From Chloroflexota bacterium (GTDB lineage Bacteria; Chloroflexota; Limnocylindria; Limnocylindrales; CSP1-4), in assembly GCA_021789355.1 (NCBI GenBank), contig JAJYJR010000023.1, positions 1 to 23,281 on the forward strand: a stretch of DNA of 23,281 nt, written 5' to 3'. A model generated the notes under the pieces. It was not told where the DNA came from. It made no database searches and worked only from the letters and a program-made list of their open reading frames with translations. Made by a program: the position numbers and the translations under genes. Each line of letters begins with the position of its first letter. The first letter of the stretch is position 1. Shown piece by piece: positions 7,579 to 16,127 of this stretch.

Positions 7579-8117
7579 TCGATGACACATGTCGAGACCG
7601 CAAGGTCCGGAGCCTGGGCGAGCTCGCGACGGAAATGGCAGGATTCCGGGCGCGGGGCCAGACGATCGTGCTTTGTCACGGCTGCTTCGACATCCTCCAC
7701 ATCGGCCATTACCGTCACCTGCGTGCCGCGCGCGTCTATGGCGACAAGCTCGTAGTGAGCGTCACTGCCGACGAGCATGTCGGAAAGGGTCTTGGTCGTC
7801 CCGTGTTCCCTCTCGAGCTACGAATGGAGTTGGTAGCCGCCCTCGCGATTGTCGACTTCGTCGTCCCGAGCTTCGCGCCCGACAGCCGTGCGATCCTCGC
7901 GACGCTTCTGCCCGACATCTACTGCAAGGGCGCCGAATACGAGCGGTCACCAATGGATGAGCGACTCGCGTCGGAGGTGGCGGCGCTTCAATCCTATGGC
8001 GGCAGGCTCGTCTTCACGCACGATCCCGTGGTGTCTTCATCAACGCAGCTCCTCGCGAGAGATGTCCGGATACCAAGGGGCGCGATCTCGAGTCCGCACG
8101 GATGGTCCGACGAATGA
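7575..8117 (+). CDS. Nucleotidylyltransferase, RfaE2/TagD-type (HxGH)
   Basis: This 180-residue single-domain cytidylyl/adenylyltransferase has the signature CHGCFDILHIGHYRHLRAA (HIGH at residues 42-45), the downstream LPDIYCKGAEYE segment and the SSSTQL motif (154-159) equivalent to the ISST box. The family couples an NTP to a phosphorylated sugar, polyol or choline-like alcohol: heptose 1-phosphate in HldE, glycerol 3-phosphate in TagD. The HldE kinase domain is absent. It overlaps both neighbours as ATGA. In this operon it probably provides the CDP- or ADP-activated intermediate that the epimerase and aminotransferases act on, or activates the final amino-polyol phosphate. I cannot tell CTP from ATP specificity by eye. 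Confidence 0.88.
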   Translation: MIDDTCRDRKVRSLGELATEMAGFRARGQTIVLCHGCFDILHIGHYRHLRAARVYGDKLVVSVTADEHVGKGLGRPVFPLELRMELVAALAIVDFVVPSFAPDSRAILATLLPDIYCKGAEYERSPMDERLASEVAALQSYGGRLVFTHDPVVSSSTQLLARDVRIPRGAISSPHGWSDE

Positions 8118-8605
8118 CGCCTGTCACCATCCGCGAGATGCGCCCCGAAGACGTCGACGAAGTCATCCGCATCGTCTGCGCAAACGAGCCCGAACTCGAA
8201 CAAGACGCTCGACAGGAGATCGGATCGCCTCCCGAGTGGCTTGGCTGCCGGTACTTCGTCGCCGAGACCGATGGCGCGATCCGTGGTGTGATGGGCTACT
8301 GCGGAGACAGATGGGGTGCGCCTGGGGTGATGTGGAGCGTGTGGCTGTTCGTACATCCGGACTACCACCGCCGCGGAATAGCGACCCTCCTCTATCAACG
8401 GATCGAAGCCGAGCTGCGCAGGGCTGGCTGTCGCAAGGCTTATCTCGACGTGGGCAACGCTGACACTCATGCGTCCGCCATCGCATTCCACGTCCGCAAC
8501 GGGTACAAGCTGGAGGGCACGCTGGAGGACTACTGGGGGGATGGTGAGGACTGCCTCTTGTTCGGCAAGCCACTCAATGACAACCCAGGAAGGCAGCAGG
8601 AATGA
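8114..8605 (+). CDS. GNAT-family N-acetyltransferase
   Basis: A compact 163-residue GNAT protein. Motif A is VWLFVHPDYHRRGIATLLY, with the acetyl-CoA pyrophosphate-binding HRRGIAT at 85-91. Motif B is AIAFHVRNGYKLEGTLEDYW near the C-terminus. ATG 8114 was chosen over the ATG at 8102 because it forms an ATGA overlap with the previous gene and begins directly at beta-1 (VTIREMRPEDVDEV). The family transfers an acyl group from acyl-CoA to an amine. With three aminotransferases in the same operon, N-acylation of the amino group they install is the simplest role; self-resistance by acetylation is an alternative. Confidence 0.88.
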   Translation: MTPVTIREMRPEDVDEVIRIVCANEPELEQDARQEIGSPPEWLGCRYFVAETDGAIRGVMGYCGDRWGAPGVMWSVWLFVHPDYHRRGIATLLYQRIEAELRRAGCRKAYLDVGNADTHASAIAFHVRNGYKLEGTLEDYWGDGEDCLLFGKPLNDNPGRQQE

Positions 8606-9945
8606 GATCCCTCGGTGCAGGCCTTCTTGGTGGCGAGGTGCGCGATATCCATTGGCCGGCTACCGCATATTTCCAGAGTGACTACCGGTATTTCCCCGCG
8701 CCACCTCATGAAACACAGAGCGATGTCGTCGAACTGAGCAGCGGCACGAACTTGCTCTCCCCCCCGACCCCCGTTCTCGAAGCCCTTTCATCGGTCGGGG
8801 CCCGCCCCGCCGAGCTCAACGCCTACTCGAGCCCCCTCGGCGACCCGGAACTTCGGCGGGCAGTGGCCGACTGCGAAGCGGCGCTCGGCGGATGGAGGCC
8901 CGGGGCGGCCAGCTCGTATGTCACCGCAGGTGCTGCCGATGCCCTTCGACTCACCTTCGGCTATCTCGAATCGATCGGCAGGCGCCGCGTGCTCGTGCTC
9001 GGCCCGCAGTATGGAATAGTCCATCAGACGGTCACCCTGGCCGGTCTGTCCTTCCTTGAGTTGTTGTCGGGTGATCCAGGCCGGTTCCTGCCGGATCCGA
9101 CGGAAGTAGCACACCGCATTCACGAGGCGCGTGCCGACGTTCTCTTCCTAACATCTCCCAACAACCCCTCGGGCGAGATGTACACGCCTGACGAATGGCA
9201 AGAGATCGTTCGGCTTGCGCGGACCCATCATCTCGAGATCGTCCTTGACAAGATCGGCTCGGACGGCCGCGTCGATCCCCGCGTGAAGGTGCTGCCGTAC
9301 GGCGCCGCGCTCAACGATCTCGCATGGGAACGCCACACGTTCGTCATAGACAGCCTGTCGAAAAGGCGGGCGCTGAGTGGGTTGCGCATCGGCTACCTGA
9401 TCACGACTGCGCCTGTGGAGGATTACATCACGTGCGCTCGGTTCGGCAGCTGCCCAACGCTCGTCGGCACACGCGGCGTGGTCAATGAGTTGCACCTCAC
9501 GGCCGAGATCGATCGGTCGTTCGAACGAGGCGACGCCCTCACCTCTGCGGCGGCGCTATACCTGCAAGAGCTCAGGGCGATGTACGACACAATCCACACG
9601 AACAAGGCACTGCTGGAGGCCACGCTCCGGGATTCAATCGTCGAGCGTACGAGCCTTGATTCGGGCTTCAATTATCTGATCCGAATCGGCCACGTAGACG
9701 GCCTTCCTTCGACAGGCAATGGGTTCGCGGAGCAGCTCTTCGATCAATGTGGCGTAGCTCTCTATCCCTTGAGCTGCTTCATCGCCGACGGCGCCGCGTT
9801 CGCACCGCTCGCGCAGGAACTGTGGTTTCGCATGTCGGCGGCTCTACCCGAGATGGAGTTCAGGGCCGGTGTGGAGCGATTGCACGAGTTCGTGGGCGAT
9901 GAAGGAACCCCGGATCAGAAGGCAGAGGGACCCTGCTGTGGCTAA
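8602..9945 (+). CDS. Aminotransferase class I/II
   Basis: This 447-residue fold-type I PLP enzyme is of the aspartate/histidinol-phosphate aminotransferase type. Visible are ELNAYSSPLGDPELRRAVAD (substrate-binding Tyr and Gly loop), YVTAGAADALRL, LGPQYGIVH, the SPNNPSG motif (NNPSG at 187-191), the PLP-site segment IVLDKIGSD and the Schiff-base lysine in IDSLSKRRALSG (Lys254), followed by LRIGY. The usual D-E-A-Y after the PLP Asp is replaced by D-K-I-G, which is unusual and may mark a different substrate. It starts in an ATGA overlap with the GNAT gene. It could supply an amino acid or amino-alcohol building block, perhaps the one used by the LanB-like protein next to it. The specificity is unknown. 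Confidence 0.87.
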   Translation: MRSLGAGLLGGEVRDIHWPATAYFQSDYRYFPAPPHETQSDVVELSSGTNLLSPPTPVLEALSSVGARPAELNAYSSPLGDPELRRAVADCEAALGGWRPGAASSYVTAGAADALRLTFGYLESIGRRRVLVLGPQYGIVHQTVTLAGLSFLELLSGDPGRFLPDPTEVAHRIHEARADVLFLTSPNNPSGEMYTPDEWQEIVRLARTHHLEIVLDKIGSDGRVDPRVKVLPYGAALNDLAWERHTFVIDSLSKRRALSGLRIGYLITTAPVEDYITCARFGSCPTLVGTRGVVNELHLTAEIDRSFERGDALTSAAALYLQELRAMYDTIHTNKALLEATLRDSIVERTSLDSGFNYLIRIGHVDGLPSTGNGFAEQLFDQCGVALYPLSCFIADGAAFAPLAQELWFRMSAALPEMEFRAGVERLHEFVGDEGTPDQKAEGPCCG

Positions 9946-12487
9946 CACACTCCTTCACGCGCCCTCCACGAGCCCGGCACGCGAATGGTACGTCTTGCCC
10001 GACTTCGTCCTGCGACAGACCGGTTTCGAATTCGCGATCCTCGAGGAGCTAAGGGATCGGGAGACGCACGACGCCTTCGTCGAGCTGAGCCGCATGGTCT
10101 CCGAGCTCCAGCGGCTGCGCCGCGAGGTGTTCGAGGTCTGTATCGGTTCGCCCGACCGTGCCGGCAACGATCGACGTCGCATCATCGAGCGACGACTGGC
10201 GAAACGGCTTGCCCTTGGCGACGACGTTCTCATTCGCCTCGACGATGCCCAGCGCGTCCGCGTCGAGGAGTGGAATGCCGCCGTTCGCGCGCTTGTGTCG
10301 GCGCGCAACCGAGCCCGCACGCTGCACGACGAGGGGTTCGCGAAGGCGACGCGACGCCTCGAGGCCCTGTTCGACGACAACGAAGCACTGCGTCTCGCAG
10401 TGTTTCTCTCCAACGAGCACGTCCTCTCGTTCATCGACACGTATCGCTCGGACGCGGGTGGCGACGAGGCTCGATCGCGACATCGGCGCCGGATCCACGA
10501 TCTCCTGGCGATGTACTTGCAGCGGTTTTGCGCGAAGAACGAGACGAACGCGCATTTCGGGCCGTTCGCCGTCGGGCAACTCTCGCCCGATGGAGCGACC
10601 AGCGGATGGAGCGTCGACCGTGGCCTTCGGCCGCAGTCGTTCGTCGCATTCTGGGCCGCGGCCGCGATCGCCGGCTCCGCCTTCGCCGAGGTGGGATGGG
10701 CTCGCGGCTTCCGGCCTCGCCTGGTGCCGGCCGTGCGGATCGTCGGCGAGGCGGCGCGGAAGGTCGTATACGTCTACAAGGGGACGGAGGACTGGCGCAT
10801 CGACGGCGTGATCACCCTTCCGCTGACGCCGCTCGAAGCGAGAATCGCAGGGCTGTGCGACGGCCGTCTCTCCGTGAGCGATCTCGAGGCGACGTGTTCC
10901 GACGCGAAGGACGCCCTGCAGACGCTCTACGAGAAGGGACTCATCACCTCTGGGTGCGAAGTACCGGTGGGCTCCGCTGACCCGTTCTCGCACATCCGAA
11001 CCCGATTCGTTGACAGCGGTGAGCTGTGTGCTCCGTGGCTCGCGCTCGTGGACGAAATTGCCGCGACCGTGGAGGAGCTCCCTCGCTGCTCCGCAGATTC
11101 GAGAGCCGGGAAGATGTCGGTCCTCCGGTCCGCGTTCACTGACATCACAGGGCAGGAGGCGTCTCGTGGCGCCGGAGAGATGTATGCCGATCGCTCGCTC
11201 GTCTATCAGGAGACAGTGCGCGATCTCGAAGGGCTCATTGTTGGCGGCCGGCTCCGCGATGCGATTCTTGAGGAGGTCCCGCTCTTCCTCGAATCATGGT
11301 TCCTGCCGGCCTTCGTGACGTTCGCGAAGGAGCGCGTGCTGCTCGCGGATTGGCACCGTCGCCGGTTCGGAGCTGGCTCGTCGGTGTCCCATGCCGACTT
11401 CATCGAGGCCTTCATCCGCGATCGCCACCTGCTCCGTCCCGCGTTCGGCGAGATCGAGCAGCAGGCGGCGCGCGTTGCAGCCCAGCTGGAAGCGTGCCTG
11501 CTTCACGAAGCTGACATGTCCTCGCATCGTGTCGCGGTCGATCAGTTCGCCGTCCAGCGCTTCATCGTCGAGGAACTGGAGAAGCTCGCGATCATCGATC
11601 CTGCGGTTACGGCAATCGTCAACCCCGACGTCATGGTCGCGGCCCGCGATCTCGACTCCATCAACGTCGGCGATTTCCAGCTTGTCGTCGCCGACTGTCA
11701 CGCGGTGCGAGATCTGCTGACCAGCGCGAGCTGGTGTCCGGCGTTCGAGCTGGCCAATCCGGAGTTCAAGACGTCGGGAATGGACCTGATGACGAGGATG
11801 CTCGAGCCCGGCGAGGTTCTGCTCGAAGCGATCCAGTCCCATCACGACAAGACAGACGTTCGGAGCGAGCTGCCGTGCCTGGACCTCGAGGTACTCGGCT
11901 TCTCGCCAAAGCCGCGCGATTCCGTTGTCTCCATTGGTGAGCTCTATGTCCGAAACACGCCACGCGGGCTCGTGCTCGAGTTGCCGCGTCAGCCACGCTG
12001 GCAGGTGCGGCTGATGGATCCTCCGATCGGGCACACCACCGCACTGATCGACCCCATGGCGGGCTTTTGCTTCCCACGAGCCTGGACCCGCCGCGTCGTT
12101 CGTGCCGCAGCTCGTCGCCACGTCCCGCGGATCACGGTAGGACGTGTCATCTACGGACGAGAGACGTGGCGCTTCCAACCGAGCGAGATCGCCGGTGGCC
12201 CGTCGAGCGCGGACGGCTACGAGCTCGTCGCATCGGTCCGTCACGCTCGCGGTTTGCCGCGGTTCGTATTCGGCAAGTTCGCGGAGGAGGAGAAGCCGCT
12301 GTTCGTCGACTTCGAGTCACCCGTTCTCGTCCGCCAGCTGGTCCGGCTCGCTCGCAAATCGCATGACACGATCGAGCTGAGTGAGATGGTCCCGGCGCCG
12401 GACCACCTGTGGCTGACGAGAGGCAATGGACGCGTCTGCTCCGAGTTCCGGCTGTCGATGGTCTTCGGATATCCCGGGCGGTCGTGA
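9938..12487 (+). CDS. Small LanB-like (lantibiotic dehydratase N-domain / PEARL-like) protein
   Basis: An 849-residue protein with the hallmarks of the LanB N-terminal, tRNA-dependent region: YVLPDFVLRQTGFEF near the start (18-32), RLAVFLSNEHVL (about 152-163), YLQRFCAKNETNAHFGPF (193-210), and a closing region with HVPRITVGRVIYGRETWRF (728-746). In full-length lantibiotic dehydratases this region glutamylates Ser/Thr with Glu-tRNA, and about 300 more residues perform elimination. Here the protein ends about 100 residues after the closing block, so the elimination domain is absent. That is the architecture of split LanBs and of PEARLs (peptide aminoacyl-tRNA ligases). The start is GTG 9938, 7 nt after AGAGGGA and overlapping the aminotransferase stop; the longer ATG 9869 reading lies inside that gene. 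No precursor peptide is evident nearby. Family assignment is from motifs only; substrate and tRNA unknown. Confidence 0.8.
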   Translation: MANTLLHAPSTSPAREWYVLPDFVLRQTGFEFAILEELRDRETHDAFVELSRMVSELQRLRREVFEVCIGSPDRAGNDRRRIIERRLAKRLALGDDVLIRLDDAQRVRVEEWNAAVRALVSARNRARTLHDEGFAKATRRLEALFDDNEALRLAVFLSNEHVLSFIDTYRSDAGGDEARSRHRRRIHDLLAMYLQRFCAKNETNAHFGPFAVGQLSPDGATSGWSVDRGLRPQSFVAFWAAAAIAGSAFAEVGWARGFRPRLVPAVRIVGEAARKVVYVYKGTEDWRIDGVITLPLTPLEARIAGLCDGRLSVSDLEATCSDAKDALQTLYEKGLITSGCEVPVGSADPFSHIRTRFVDSGELCAPWLALVDEIAATVEELPRCSADSRAGKMSVLRSAFTDITGQEASRGAGEMYADRSLVYQETVRDLEGLIVGGRLRDAILEEVPLFLESWFLPAFVTFAKERVLLADWHRRRFGAGSSVSHADFIEAFIRDRHLLRPAFGEIEQQAARVAAQLEACLLHEADMSSHRVAVDQFAVQRFIVEELEKLAIIDPAVTAIVNPDVMVAARDLDSINVGDFQLVVADCHAVRDLLTSASWCPAFELANPEFKTSGMDLMTRMLEPGEVLLEAIQSHHDKTDVRSELPCLDLEVLGFSPKPRDSVVSIGELYVRNTPRGLVLELPRQPRWQVRLMDPPIGHTTALIDPMAGFCFPRAWTRRVVRAAARRHVPRITVGRVIYGRETWRFQPSEIAGGPSSADGYELVASVRHARGLPRFVFGKFAEEEKPLFVDFESPVLVRQLVRLARKSHDTIELSEMVPAPDHLWLTRGNGRVCSEFRLSMVFGYPGRS

Positions 12488-12489
12488 CA

Positions 12490-13725
12490 ATGTCGGCGGC
12501 CGCTTTGACCGCGACTTCGCGCCGTTCGTTTCTTGCGTTCTGGGGCGGCTTCACGGCATTTGAGCTCGCGGGCGAGGTTGTCACCCTTGCCCTGGCGCTG
12601 GTGGCGCTCGAGGCGCTGAGTGCCACGCCCGAACAGATCGGTCTACTCAATGCTGCGCTCGCGTTCCCGGTTATCGTCGTGGCCGTCCTTGCCGGCTCTT
12701 TCGTCGATCGTGGCAACGAGGCACGCCTGCTGTCCTACTCCTCGCTTCTTCGGCTCGGCGCATCCGGCTTCGTGGTGACCCTCGCCCTGACGAACCTGCT
12801 CTCGCTGCCAGTACTCTTGGCGGTGGCGCTCCTCGCTGGCACGGGCCGGACCGTCTTCGACATCGCGTACCAGACACTGTTGCCGCAGCTAGTCGGTGAT
12901 GATGACCTTGAGGGGGCCAACAGACGGCTTCAGGGAAGCCTGGCCATGACGTCGACGCTCGGTCCCGCGCTTGCCGGCACCTTAGTCTCGGCACTCGGCT
13001 CAGCCGTGGCGCTAGTTGGCGATGCCGGTCTGTGCCTCATCGCGTTCGTCTTCTTCCTTCCGCTGGCTGCGGTCCCGGCGCCCGTCGCGCCATCGCGAGG
13101 CCTGGGCAGCGGCTCGTTCGTGTCCGGGCTGCGCTCCATCAGCAGCATCCCCGCGCTTCGCGCCCTGACCGGCACGGCGGTCACCGCGAACTTCGTCGAG
13201 CAGGCGTTCTTCACCGTTCTCGTCATCTATGCCATCCGCGACCTCGGCGTCGAGCCCGCAGCGCTCGGTGTGGCGCTGGGTGCCGCCGGAACGGGGACGT
13301 TCGCTGGGATTGGCATCGGGAGCTGGTTGAGTGGCCGCATGAATCCGGGAGCGATCCTCGTCGCCGGTGCGGCGACAATGGGCGGCGGCATGACCGTGAT
13401 GGCGTGCGCCGCGTGGAGTCCGGTCGGCGCGGCTGTCTGGATTGCGCTCGCCGTTGCGATCTACAACCTGGGTCTCGTTGTCTACAACGTGCAAGCGGTT
13501 ACGCTTCGGCAGCGTCTCGCTCCGGCCGACATGCTCGGACGGGTCAACGCCGCCTACAGGCTTCTCGCATTCGGGTCCATTCCCTTGGGCGGGATCGCGG
13601 GAGGTCTCGCTGCCGTTGCATTCGGCCTGCAGACAGTGCTCGGAATGTGTGCTGCGGCACTGATGATCGTCACAGCCGCGCTCAGCCTCCAGAGGCGGCT
13701 GTTCAATGCCGTCCGGAACGGCTAG
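12490..13725 (+). CDS. MFS transporter, probable exporter
   Basis: This 411-residue polytopic membrane protein has roughly ten to twelve hydrophobic segments. A signature loop sits between TM2 and TM3 (GSFVDRGNEARLL, the usual D-R-x-x-R-R position), and a central loop (PAPVAPSRGLGSGSFVSG) separates two halves. The pattern resembles MFS drug and siderophore exporters. The start is taken as ATG 12490, two bases after the LanB stop; an in-frame GTG at 12484 forms a GTGA overlap and is equally possible. Placed after the biosynthetic genes in the operon, it most likely exports the product and so also gives self-protection. Confidence 0.88.
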   Translation: MSAAALTATSRRSFLAFWGGFTAFELAGEVVTLALALVALEALSATPEQIGLLNAALAFPVIVVAVLAGSFVDRGNEARLLSYSSLLRLGASGFVVTLALTNLLSLPVLLAVALLAGTGRTVFDIAYQTLLPQLVGDDDLEGANRRLQGSLAMTSTLGPALAGTLVSALGSAVALVGDAGLCLIAFVFFLPLAAVPAPVAPSRGLGSGSFVSGLRSISSIPALRALTGTAVTANFVEQAFFTVLVIYAIRDLGVEPAALGVALGAAGTGTFAGIGIGSWLSGRMNPGAILVAGAATMGGGMTVMACAAWSPVGAAVWIALAVAIYNLGLVVYNVQAVTLRQRLAPADMLGRVNAAYRLLAFGSIPLGGIAGGLAAVAFGLQTVLGMCAAALMIVTAALSLQRRLFNAVRNG

Positions 13726-13738
13726 CTGGAGGCGTTCG

Positions 13739-16096
13739 ATGCCGCGGAATCACGAGGAGGCCGAGCTGAGCGTGCGGCCGTGGGAGCTCGTCCAGACCGA
13801 GCACGCCCCTGAACGAGCAGCGTACTACGAGACGCTATTCGCGCTCTCCAACGGATACGCGGGACTTCGTCACACCATCGACCCGGAAGGTTGCGACAGC
13901 GTCCCCGGGTTCTTCCTCGCCAACGTCTACGACCGAGCGATTGCCGTCCGGACAGAGATCGTCAACCTCCCGAATTGGCTTCCCATCCGATGGCGGTTCG
14001 ACTCCGGGCCGCCGCTGTTCCTCGACCGCGCTCGAATCCTCGAGTTCGAACGGCGCCTGGATTACCGACGGGGCGTCGTGACTGTGCGTCTGCTCGTCGA
14101 GGATGACCTAGGCCGCCGGACGCGTTTGGGATGGGAGACGCTTCTTCACGCCCAGATGAGGCATCTGGGTCTTGTTCGCGGAACGGTCACGCCTCTCAAC
14201 TGGTCGGGTCTGGTCGAGGCGACATCGTTCATCGACTGGCGTTGTGGCAACTCGTACCTCGGCGGTCACTCGCCGTTCATTCAAACTCATCACATCAACG
14301 TCGAGCGGACAGAGGCCGCGGGCGAGCGCGTGCTCGTCGTCGGGACGACCGTCGGCACCAACGTTGGCGTCGCCGTTGGCACCCGGACGGTCGTCACAGA
14401 CGGGGGCACAACTCGTGAAGAGCGCGAACGCGGCCGCCTCGGCGTCGCTTACGTGGTCGATGCCCGCGAGGGTAAGCCCATCGGTTTCGCCAAGCTCGCG
14501 GCGTTCGATGAAGAGACAGCGATCCCAGGATCGGCTGACCGCGTGATCGCTTTGCTTTCCGACGCTGCTTCAATCCCAGTGGAGGACCTCGTCGGACGCC
14601 ATGAGGCAGTGTGGCGTCGTCGCTGGACGAATGCGTGCGCTCAGATCGACGGCGACGCGAAGATGGATGCGGCGATACGGTTCGGGATCTTCCATCTGCT
14701 CCAGGCTGCGGAAACGGGCTCCCAGATCACGAACATCGCGGCGCGCGGACTCAGCAGCGAGTACCACTCCGGCCACTTCTTCTTCAACACCGAGTTCTTC
14801 AAGCTTCCGTATTTCGCGTACTCGGATCCCAGCGTCGCTCGCGGAATGATCCGCCACCGGGTCTCCGCGCTGGGTGCGGCGGAACGACACGCGAAGGAAA
14901 CCGGGTTTGCCGGTGCGCGGTACCCGGAGGAGATAGACCGAGATGGCGAGCCCGCTCCGCCGTGGGAGATCCGAGACCTGCGTGACGGGAGCGTGTACTA
15001 CGAGTGGAGCGGCCGCGAGAAATACTTCCTATCGGCCGCGGTTGCGTACGGGATAGCCGTCTACCTCGACGCGACCGCGGACGAAGCCGCGCTCGACACC
15101 GCGACGATCGACACGATCATCGAGAGCGCACGTTTCGCAGCCTCGCTGTTCACCCCCGGACAGGACCAGCGGTACGTGATCAGGCAGGTCATGGGGCCTG
15201 ATGAATACCACTATCACGTCGACAACAGTTATTTCACGAATTGGATCATGGCGTGGCTCCTTCGTTTCGCCGCCGACGTCGTGGAGGAAAGGCATGATCC
15301 TAGGGAGGGCGTGAGCACAGCCCCGGGCTCCGTCCCCGCGTCGGAGCTGGCGTCCTGGCGCGAGATCGCCGACCACGTATACCTTCCAGAGGCCCGCGAT
15401 GGCGTCCTACCCGAGTTTGAGGGTTATTTCGACCTCGTCGATCAGACTATCGAGGAGCGCAACCGAAACGCTCGACCCGTGCTCAATGGGGCGGACGCAA
15501 CGCGAGCCACGCGGCTCGAGCCATTTGCCACGCAATTGGTCAAGGAGGCCGACATCGTCCTCCTGCTCAGTCTCTTTCCCTCGGCGTTCGAGAACGAGAC
15601 GGCACGACGCTGTCTGGAGTACTACGGGGCGCGAACGATGCAGGAGTCGTCGTTGAGCGCAGGCCCGTACGCGCTGACGGCCGCTCGGCTCGGAGAGGAG
15701 GCTGCGGCTCTCAGGTACCTCAATCTTGCCGTCGGCTACGATCTGGACTTCGAACCGCGAGAAGCATACCGGAACGGTCTCCATCTCGCCACATACGCGG
15801 CAGCGTGGAACGTGCTCGTCTTTGGATTCCTAGGCGTAAGAAGCGCTGGCGATTCGCTCTCGATCGAGCCTCGCGTCCCGCAAGCGTGGTCCCGTCTACG
15901 AGTCACGGTGAGCTGGCGCGGCGCGGTCCTGGACATCAGTGCCACGAACAGCTCTATCGACGTCACCGCTCGGATCGTTGGGCCGGAACCGCCGACACTG
16001 GTCATCGCCGGCACCCGGCGCGTCCTGGAGACACCTGGCGCCGCATTCCGGGTACCACTCGAGCCCGCCGGTGCGGAACCACGAGTTACGAGCTAG
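13739..16096 (+). CDS. Glycoside hydrolase family 65 protein (disaccharide phosphorylase-like)
   Basis: A full-length 785-residue GH65 enzyme. It has an N-terminal beta-sandwich (FALSNGYAGLRHTID, the family opening), a helical linker, and an (alpha/alpha)6 barrel with YHSGHFFFNTEFFKLPYF. The general-acid motif is MGPDEYHYHVDNSYFTN, where Glu489 matches the catalytic Glu of maltose phosphorylase. Lys602 in LVKEADIVLLL lies in the block corresponding to the family's KQAD motif. A C-terminal beta domain closes the protein. Family members phosphorolyse alpha-glucobioses to beta-glucose 1-phosphate, hydrolyse them, or run in reverse to glucosylate acceptors. ATG 13739 follows GGAGG (13728-13732) at a 6-nt spacing; an upstream ATG at 13706 lacks this. 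The HAD protein at the operon start may process its sugar phosphate. An antibiotic-type operon is an unusual place for GH65. Confidence 0.9.
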   Translation: MPRNHEEAELSVRPWELVQTEHAPERAAYYETLFALSNGYAGLRHTIDPEGCDSVPGFFLANVYDRAIAVRTEIVNLPNWLPIRWRFDSGPPLFLDRARILEFERRLDYRRGVVTVRLLVEDDLGRRTRLGWETLLHAQMRHLGLVRGTVTPLNWSGLVEATSFIDWRCGNSYLGGHSPFIQTHHINVERTEAAGERVLVVGTTVGTNVGVAVGTRTVVTDGGTTREERERGRLGVAYVVDAREGKPIGFAKLAAFDEETAIPGSADRVIALLSDAASIPVEDLVGRHEAVWRRRWTNACAQIDGDAKMDAAIRFGIFHLLQAAETGSQITNIAARGLSSEYHSGHFFFNTEFFKLPYFAYSDPSVARGMIRHRVSALGAAERHAKETGFAGARYPEEIDRDGEPAPPWEIRDLRDGSVYYEWSGREKYFLSAAVAYGIAVYLDATADEAALDTATIDTIIESARFAASLFTPGQDQRYVIRQVMGPDEYHYHVDNSYFTNWIMAWLLRFAADVVEERHDPREGVSTAPGSVPASELASWREIADHVYLPEARDGVLPEFEGYFDLVDQTIEERNRNARPVLNGADATRATRLEPFATQLVKEADIVLLLSLFPSAFENETARRCLEYYGARTMQESSLSAGPYALTAARLGEEAAALRYLNLAVGYDLDFEPREAYRNGLHLATYAAAWNVLVFGFLGVRSAGDSLSIEPRVPQAWSRLRVTVSWRGAVLDISATNSSIDVTARIVGPEPPTLVIAGTRRVLETPGAAFRVPLEPAGAEPRVTS

Positions 16097-16114
16097 CCCC
16101 GCAAGCAGGGCTAG
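16093..16114 (+). terminator. Hairpin over the GH65 stop codon
   Basis: A perfect 7-bp inverted repeat, CTAGCCC (16093-16099) and GGGCTAG (16108-16114), with an 8-nt loop. It starts at the GH65 TAG and lies just before the last operon gene. It lacks a T-run, so it is more likely a partial terminator, attenuator or mRNA-stabilising hairpin than a full intrinsic terminator. Confidence 0.4.
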
Positions 16115-16127
16115 TACCCAAGCCACC

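Noticed and set aside
15939..16127. N-terminal extension of the AadA-like protein
   Set aside because: It overlaps the 3' end of the GH65 gene in another frame; the nucleotidyltransferase fold begins only after about 16160.
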